Shown here in pieces: positions 5,439-5,923 of a stretch of 5,923 bases of DNA. The notes under the pieces were generated by a model. The model did not search any database and was not told the DNA's origin. It saw only the letters and a list, made by a program, of their open reading frames with translations. Source of the DNA: JADMII01 sp036278595 (GTDB lineage: Bacteria; Chloroflexota; Dehalococcoidia; DSTF01; JACRBR01); NCBI GenBank assembly GCA_036278595.1, contig DASUKS010000117.1, positions 1 to 5,923 on the forward strand, given 5' to 3'. Position numbers and translations under genes: made by a program. The stretch's first letter is position 1. Every line of letters starts with the position of its first letter.

Positions 5439-5923
5439 GTGCTGCAGGGCAAGAAGCGAATCCTCGTCGCGGACCCGATCGCCGATGATGGCGTCGCCCT
5501 GCTCCGGCGCGAAGCCGACGTCGACGTCAAGACCGGCATGTCGCGCGAGGAGCTGATCGCCGCGATCGGCGACTATCACGCGCTCGTCGTCCGCAGCGAG
5601 ACGAAGGTGACGGCCGATGTCTTCGACGCCGCGAAGCAGCTGCAGGCCGTCGGCCGCGCCGGCGTCGGCGTCGACAACATCGACCTGGCGGCGGCGACCG
5701 AGCGCGGCGTCATCGTCGTCAACGCGCCGCTCGGGAACACGATCGCGAACGCCGAGCACACGGTCGCGCTGATGCTCTCGCTGGCGCGCCACATCCCCGA
5801 AGCGAACGCCTCACTGAAGTCCGGCGAGTGGAAGCGCTCGAGGTTCATCGGTGTCGAGCTGCGCGGCAAGACCTTGGGGCTCGTGGGGCTCGGCAATGTC
5901 GCGTCGGAAGTCGCGCGGCGGGC
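5439..5923 (+). CDS. serA: D-3-phosphoglycerate dehydrogenase, N-terminal part (cut by right edge)
   Basis: The enzyme catalyses the first step of phosphorylated serine synthesis, NAD-dependent oxidation of 3-phosphoglycerate to 3-phosphohydroxypyruvate. The open frame from GTG 5439 gives 161 full codons before the edge, and CAGGGA lies about six bases upstream. Visible family marks are RILVADPIADDG near the N-terminus, RSETKV (52-57), RAGVGVDNID (73-82), NAPLGNT (95-101), AEHTVALML (105-113) and the start of the nucleotide-binding fold, GKTLGLVGLGNVASEVA (143-159). The third glycine usual in GxGxxG is alanine here (GLGNVA). The C-terminal catalytic His and any regulatory ACT domain lie outside the window, so type and feedback control cannot be judged. 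Other 2-hydroxyacid dehydrogenases are possible, but the RAGVGVDNID and NAPxGNT motifs point to SerA. Confidence 0.92.
   Translation, partial: MLQGKKRILVADPIADDGVALLRREADVDVKTGMSREELIAAIGDYHALVVRSETKVTADVFDAAKQLQAVGRAGVGVDNIDLAAATERGVIVVNAPLGNTIANAEHTVALMLSLARHIPEANASLKSGEWKRSRFIGVELRGKTLGLVGLGNVASEVARR

Noticed and set aside
3752..5539. A 595-codon open frame on the minus strand opposite pilin 2, the aminotransferase and the start of serA
   Set aside because: It is antisense to three well-supported genes, has Arg/Asp/His-rich low-complexity composition typical of GC-rich shadow frames, and shows no family motif.

Overview
The window is GC-rich bacterial DNA with GC-ending codons, GTG starts behind good Shine-Dalgarno sequences, and rho-independent terminators. 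An Flp (type IVb/Tad) pilin pair, GT-C-like membrane proteins and a class V aminotransferase beside D-3-phosphoglycerate dehydrogenase suggest an environmental Chloroflexota-like or similar high-GC lineage. That placement is a guess from gene style, since no rRNA or other marker is present.

Layout. (1) Positions 1-3003, minus strand: two large multi-spanning membrane proteins whose stop and start overlap (TGATG), read leftward. The second runs off the left edge. Both look like GT-C-fold glycosyltransferase-type proteins with extracytoplasmic C-terminal parts. (2) Positions 3004-3257: an AT-rich divergent promoter region, then a long leader for the first pilin. (3) Positions 3258-4098, plus strand: two nearly identical Flp pilin genes (75 of 78 residues the same). 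Each has its own long leader and its own strong terminator, so they are two separate transcription units. The leaders share an AACCCCTAC element. (4) Positions 4099-5356, plus strand: a class V PLP aminotransferase behind a recognisable sigma70-type promoter (TTGATC-17-TATGAT). A 9-bp perfect inverted repeat overlaps the -10 box, which makes it an operator candidate. (5) Positions 5357-5438: an 82-bp gap with a terminator-like hairpin and a repeated palindrome. (6) Positions 5439-5923, plus strand: the N-terminal part of SerA (D-3-phosphoglycerate dehydrogenase), cut by the right edge.

How the genes fit together. SerA oxidises 3-phosphoglycerate to 3-phosphohydroxypyruvate. The neighbouring aminotransferase is of the alanine-glyoxylate/serine-pyruvate type and could supply the next, transaminating step of serine synthesis. 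The pilins would be cleaved by a prepilin peptidase and assembled by a Tad secretion machine, but no Tad assembly gene lies in the window. The divergent membrane proteins may act on surface glycans, and a link to the pilins is only a hypothesis. No RNA gene, mobile element or CRISPR array was seen. The parts most worth a second look are the aminotransferase operator, the shared pilin leader element, and the cysteine pair with Ser/Thr-rich tail in the pilins.
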